This document shows positions 60,453 to 64,000 of a stretch of 64,000 nucleotides of DNA, piece by piece (the stretch's first letter is position 1; every line of letters starts with the position of its first letter). Origin of the DNA: Corella eumyota (taxonomy: Eukaryota; Chordata; Ascidiacea; Phlebobranchia; Corellidae); the NCBI GenBank assembly GCA_963082875.1, contig OY720098.1, forward strand, positions 1,054,001-1,118,000, read 5' to 3'. The notes beneath the pieces were generated by a model. The model saw only the letters and a list, made by a program, of their open reading frames with translations, searched no databases and had not been told where the DNA came from. A program made the position numbers and the translations under genes.

Positions 60453-61888
60453 AAAACAATAAAATTAATATTTAATGAGTATAAAAATATTTACGATATT
60501 AAATTTGTTTTAAAAATTTCAAAATAGGGGAAATTTCTTCTTATAAGGCAAAAAGAAAACATTTAATTCCCGAATAACTTAACTTTTAATACGTCATCTT
60601 AAAAATATTTTTAAAAAATATTTTAAGTAAATGTAATCTAATTTTGGACAATTTTTAAACTGAACTATTAGACTATTGCAACAATAACTAACTTATACTG
60701 TAACTGTAAAACGAATTTTTAATTAAGTTGCATTTTAATTATAGACAGTCTGACAGTCAGACAGTTGTTTTTAGTGTTTAAAAAATAATAAAATTGATAT
60801 AAATGCAGAATGAATAGATTTTTTTACGAATATGTCAGCAATTTTTTTATTGTATTTCAACTAAGATATTATATCTGTATATTGACATAGAAACAAGGTC
60901 AGATCATGTTTTTATTTTTAATAATAAAATAAGTTTAACATAAAATAATTTTTAAGTTTAATTAATTTATCCATAATAATAAATGATAAAGAGTACAAGA
61001 TAACACTAACTAACAATTTTATTTTTTTTCTTGAAGTTTTTAGTTTAATTAACCCTCTTACTTGTTAAAGAACAATTTTTTCATTGTTTTAGATTTCTGC
61101 TATAGGTTTCATGTAAACGAGGCCTTTAAACTATATTTAGTTTGTTTAAAATGAATAATCTAAAACAAAACCTGAATTATATCAATATTTTAAACTCTGA
61201 TTTGAACCCCCCAATTCGCCAAGGTTCAATGGGTTTACTTCCAAAACAATTTTAAACAATATTTAACCAATCAGAAAGAGGGAACTGTGGTTGCTGCTTT
61301 TCGACAATTTCATGATCAATGTTTGTTGAAATTTAAAGATGGAATTACCAAGACACGGAAATAAATCAAAGTAAGGGTAATCAATCAAATTCTAAAACTT
61401 TTTTGAAAATAATGCTTTTTTTAATAATATTTTGTGCTTTATCAGTAGACCAACTTTTTGGGTGGATTATCGGACGTTTATTTTTATACACTTTTTCTTA
61501 CCACTCTTCGTTCTTATTTTTTAACCCACTTACTACCAGTTACTAATGCTTTGAGTAAAATATAATAATCAATGCATTTTACATTTAGTCAAAGAACACT
61601 TAACACGAGATGACCTTACAACAGAAAACTGTAAAAATATCAGCTTAGATGATATTCTATTTTTTTGCAAGATCGTCATTTTATCAAAGTTAGACATCGA
61701 TGATATTTGTATTTATTAATGTAGGCCGATAAAATGGACATATCATCCACCAAATTTCAATATATATAGATTACAAAATTTACTTTTGTTTTGTAGGCGT
61801 ATATATTGGACATATTTGTAAATAAATATATATATATATTCATCGAGTTCCTTTATATATAGATTTTATTTTCAACTTTTGGTTTAAG

Positions 61889-63396
61889 GCTTCCCTATAT
61901 GTGAAGAGGAAGTTCCCGATATTTGAGTTTAACTTGCAGCAGTGACCCTTCTTGTCAGCGCAGTTGAGCGTTGCAACTGTTTTAGTGAGAAAAACCAGGC
62001 CTCTTTGCGTGCCCAGTGTGCTCATGCCACGGCACATTCGCTAAAAAACCTGATCAGTCACGAGCCGTGACACATGTTTCACATTTGTTCTGGTCAGGAC
62101 GAACACAAGAGAGCGATGGAGAGGTAATTTATTTTGTTTATCCTCAACAAGAGTAAAATGTTCGACTATTAAGTTTTAACTATAATAAATATTAAATTTC
62201 TAACTTTAAATTAGAAAACTTACCTAAAATTAAAGAATAATTTAATAAATAAATCCCCATTTTATCTAGCCTTGGTTTAAATTTAACATAAATAATAATT
62301 GCTTAATATATTATTTAGATGAAGGACCATAGAGTTATTGAATGTTTGAAAAAGCTATGAAGTCTGCAATGCATGGAGTCAGCTGTTTAGTTGCAGTCTT
62401 TTGTTAAAATACTCAACAATTTACTTCTTCAAACAAGGTTGCAAATCGGTAAGTTGTTTCAAACAGTCTTTCCTTGTATTTGTTTATCCTCTATGTGGGA
62501 AGGTCGACTTTACAGCTTAAACAAAAAGTAACATTTGTTACTCTGACTCAATTTCGAGTGGACTCTTGTTGTTTAGGATATTTTGGAATATAATTGCTTG
62601 TTAAATAATCTGATAATTAGTTTTGGCAAAGCAGGAGTTTTGATTGTTTATAATCCCTTACTTTAGGAAGTTGGAATCGAACCTAGGACCTTATGTTAAA
62701 ATAATTTTTTTTTGTATATATCTTTATCTTTGATGTGGGAAAGACAAAAGCGTGATCTAAACATAGAGTAACATTTGTTACCCCGACCCAGTCTTGAGTT
62801 GGCTGTGGCAGTTTGGAATATTATAGATTATAATTGCCAAATGATTAAGCTGCTGATTAAATGCTAGCTCAGCAGAAGTTTGTATCGTTTATATCTCCTT
62901 ACCCAAGGGCGCTACAACATCAGATCATTGGGGATCGAACCTAGGACCTTGTGTATGATAGAAGAGTGTTCTGACCACTATACCATGGTGCGATCAATGT
63001 TGGAAAAAAATGATATACTGTATGTAGTAAGTTGTGTTCTACATTTTAGACAGTTTGCTATAAAATTACACAACATTATAGGTAGGTAATTAACATTTTA
63101 TAAAGATATAAATTCATTAATATCAAAAAAATGTTATAGCCAAAAATAGTTAAATATTTCGTTCTAACTTTTGTCAAACAATTTTTTAATTTTTTACTGT
63201 TATGATTAAGGTAACAGTTGATTTACTTAATCAACTGATCTCCAAAAGAAGATATTTTCCTAATATCAAGGAGAGAAAGGATTATGACATCATAGAAACC
63301 CATTTTAACAACACAGTCAACCATATCAGAGTGGTCAAGGAAGCTCAAAATTTTACTGATCGCTACAGTTTTACATACACTGATGTTACAGTTTAA
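61889..63396 (+). pseudogene. VPS35: VPS35 C-terminal pseudogene fragment (spacer 3, inverted)
   Basis: Mirror of the 4717-6229 fragment. Block i 61889-62123 shares the same two stops before LAAVTLLVSAVERC and has a further 1-nt loss near AHSLK. Block ii is 62319-62437 (HRVIECLKKAMK, then frameshifted). Block iii is 63211-63396 (VTVDLLNQLISKRRYFPNIK ... ETHFNNTVNHIRVVKEAQN) and stays open to a C-terminal TDVTV stop, so only this copy keeps a full-length last exon. The shared lesions show the pseudogene was dead before the duplication. Confidence 0.82.
62478..63000 (-). mobile_element. Two adjacent SINEs, spacer 3
   Basis: 62478-62695 matches the diverged SINE of spacer 1 and 62703-63000 matches SINE A. 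No SINE B is present. Confidence 0.7.
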
Positions 63397-64000
63397 ATTT
63401 GCATTTTAATTAGGTTTTTAAATTACACATAAAATACTAACATTACATTTTTTATACTGAACAGTAATATTGAAAAATAACAAACATATTACAAGACTTT
63501 TAGGTAGCAGAAATTACTCTTTGTTTTGGGTGTCAAAATATAATTTTCTTACTTTAGTTTTAATGTTTATAAGCTAATTTTACAGGTTTATGTTTAATCC
63601 ATTTAAAGATTGTACTGAAATTATATTTAAATCACCTTCCAAAATTTGGTGGATTTTATTTGCAAAATATATTAGGTATTTTGTGAGATTTTAATCAAAA
63701 CTGGTAACATTTTTTACTGTACCATAGTTGTAATTATAATTGATTTTTTGTGAAGTGTAAAAACGCAATTTTAAAATTTCGAATTCATTCATTTTTCACT
63801 ATGTCCATATATATCAGCTGATTTAAAGTGCTATATGTTTGTGTTTTAATTAGTTACACAAATATTAATACTTCATGTAAATTACATTTTTCTGCAATAA
63901 TATAATAACGCTGGTTAATTGAACAAATATTCTCTTAATAAATTGATTAAGTGATAACCTAAAGTTATAGTTTTTATAGGTATGTATATCGTTTCACTGT

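Larger units (their letters stand above)
56828..64000 (-). other. Segmental-duplication spacer 3 (inverted)
   Basis: Reverse complement of about 4130-11994: the 57-bp array, TA-MITE, MGGNKSK ORF, SINE pair, VPS35 fragment and fold-back MITE follow in mirror order. With copy 6 it forms an arm of at least 10 kb inverted relative to spacer 1 plus copy 2. Confidence 0.82.

Noticed and set aside
1-64000. LTR retrotransposon, endogenous retrovirus or Polinton
   Set aside because: No long terminal repeats, capsid, envelope, integrase or polymerase motifs seen on either strand.

Overview
The window looks like nuclear DNA of a tunicate, most likely Ciona. It is AT-rich and intron-rich. It carries many copies of a tRNA-headed SINE that resembles the composite Ciona SINE, and fold-back MITEs. 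No prokaryotic or organellar gene order is present. The species call rests on repeat and protein resemblance recalled from memory, not on a search.

The main content is a cluster of six paralogous secreted lectins with a signal peptide, a collagen-like stalk, a short coiled coil and a fibrinogen-related (FBG) domain, i.e. ficolin-like proteins. Four lie on the + strand: copy 1 (2-2115, 5' end outside the window), copy 2 (11995-15466), copy 3 (22188-24582) and copy 4 (27537-32134). Two lie on the - strand: copy 5 (47640-45262) and copy 6 (56827-54005). All splice to intact reading frames with the same six-exon plan. There are two 5' types (copies 1, 3 and 5 against copies 2, 4 and 6), but copies 1, 2, 3, 4 and 6 share almost identical exons 3-5 and introns. 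Against that uniform background about 20 residues of the last exon, around the expected ligand pocket, differ in almost every copy. This localised hypervariability, together with stalks of 6 to 48 Gly-X-Y triplets, is the most interesting system here: a diversified, probably immune or recognition, lectin array.

Between the two halves of the array lies a complete 11-exon gene on the - strand (44635-37950, 509 codons), the orthologue of SLC49A4/DIRC2, a lysosomal major-facilitator transporter.

The spacers are segmental duplications. One spacer (about 2.5-8 kb) recurs in direct orientation at 15.8-19.5 kb, and about 4.1-15.8 kb recurs inverted at 53.7-64 kb. These spacers carry fragments of an unprocessed VPS35 (retromer) pseudogene. 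Comparing them shows a SINE gain, a SINE-by-SINE deletion, a hAT-like insertion with an empty site, and a piggyBac-like insertion with an empty TTAA site. Tandem repeats are abundant, with units of 10, 20, 39, 57 and 80 bp. About 33.7-36.85 kb holds nothing I recognise.
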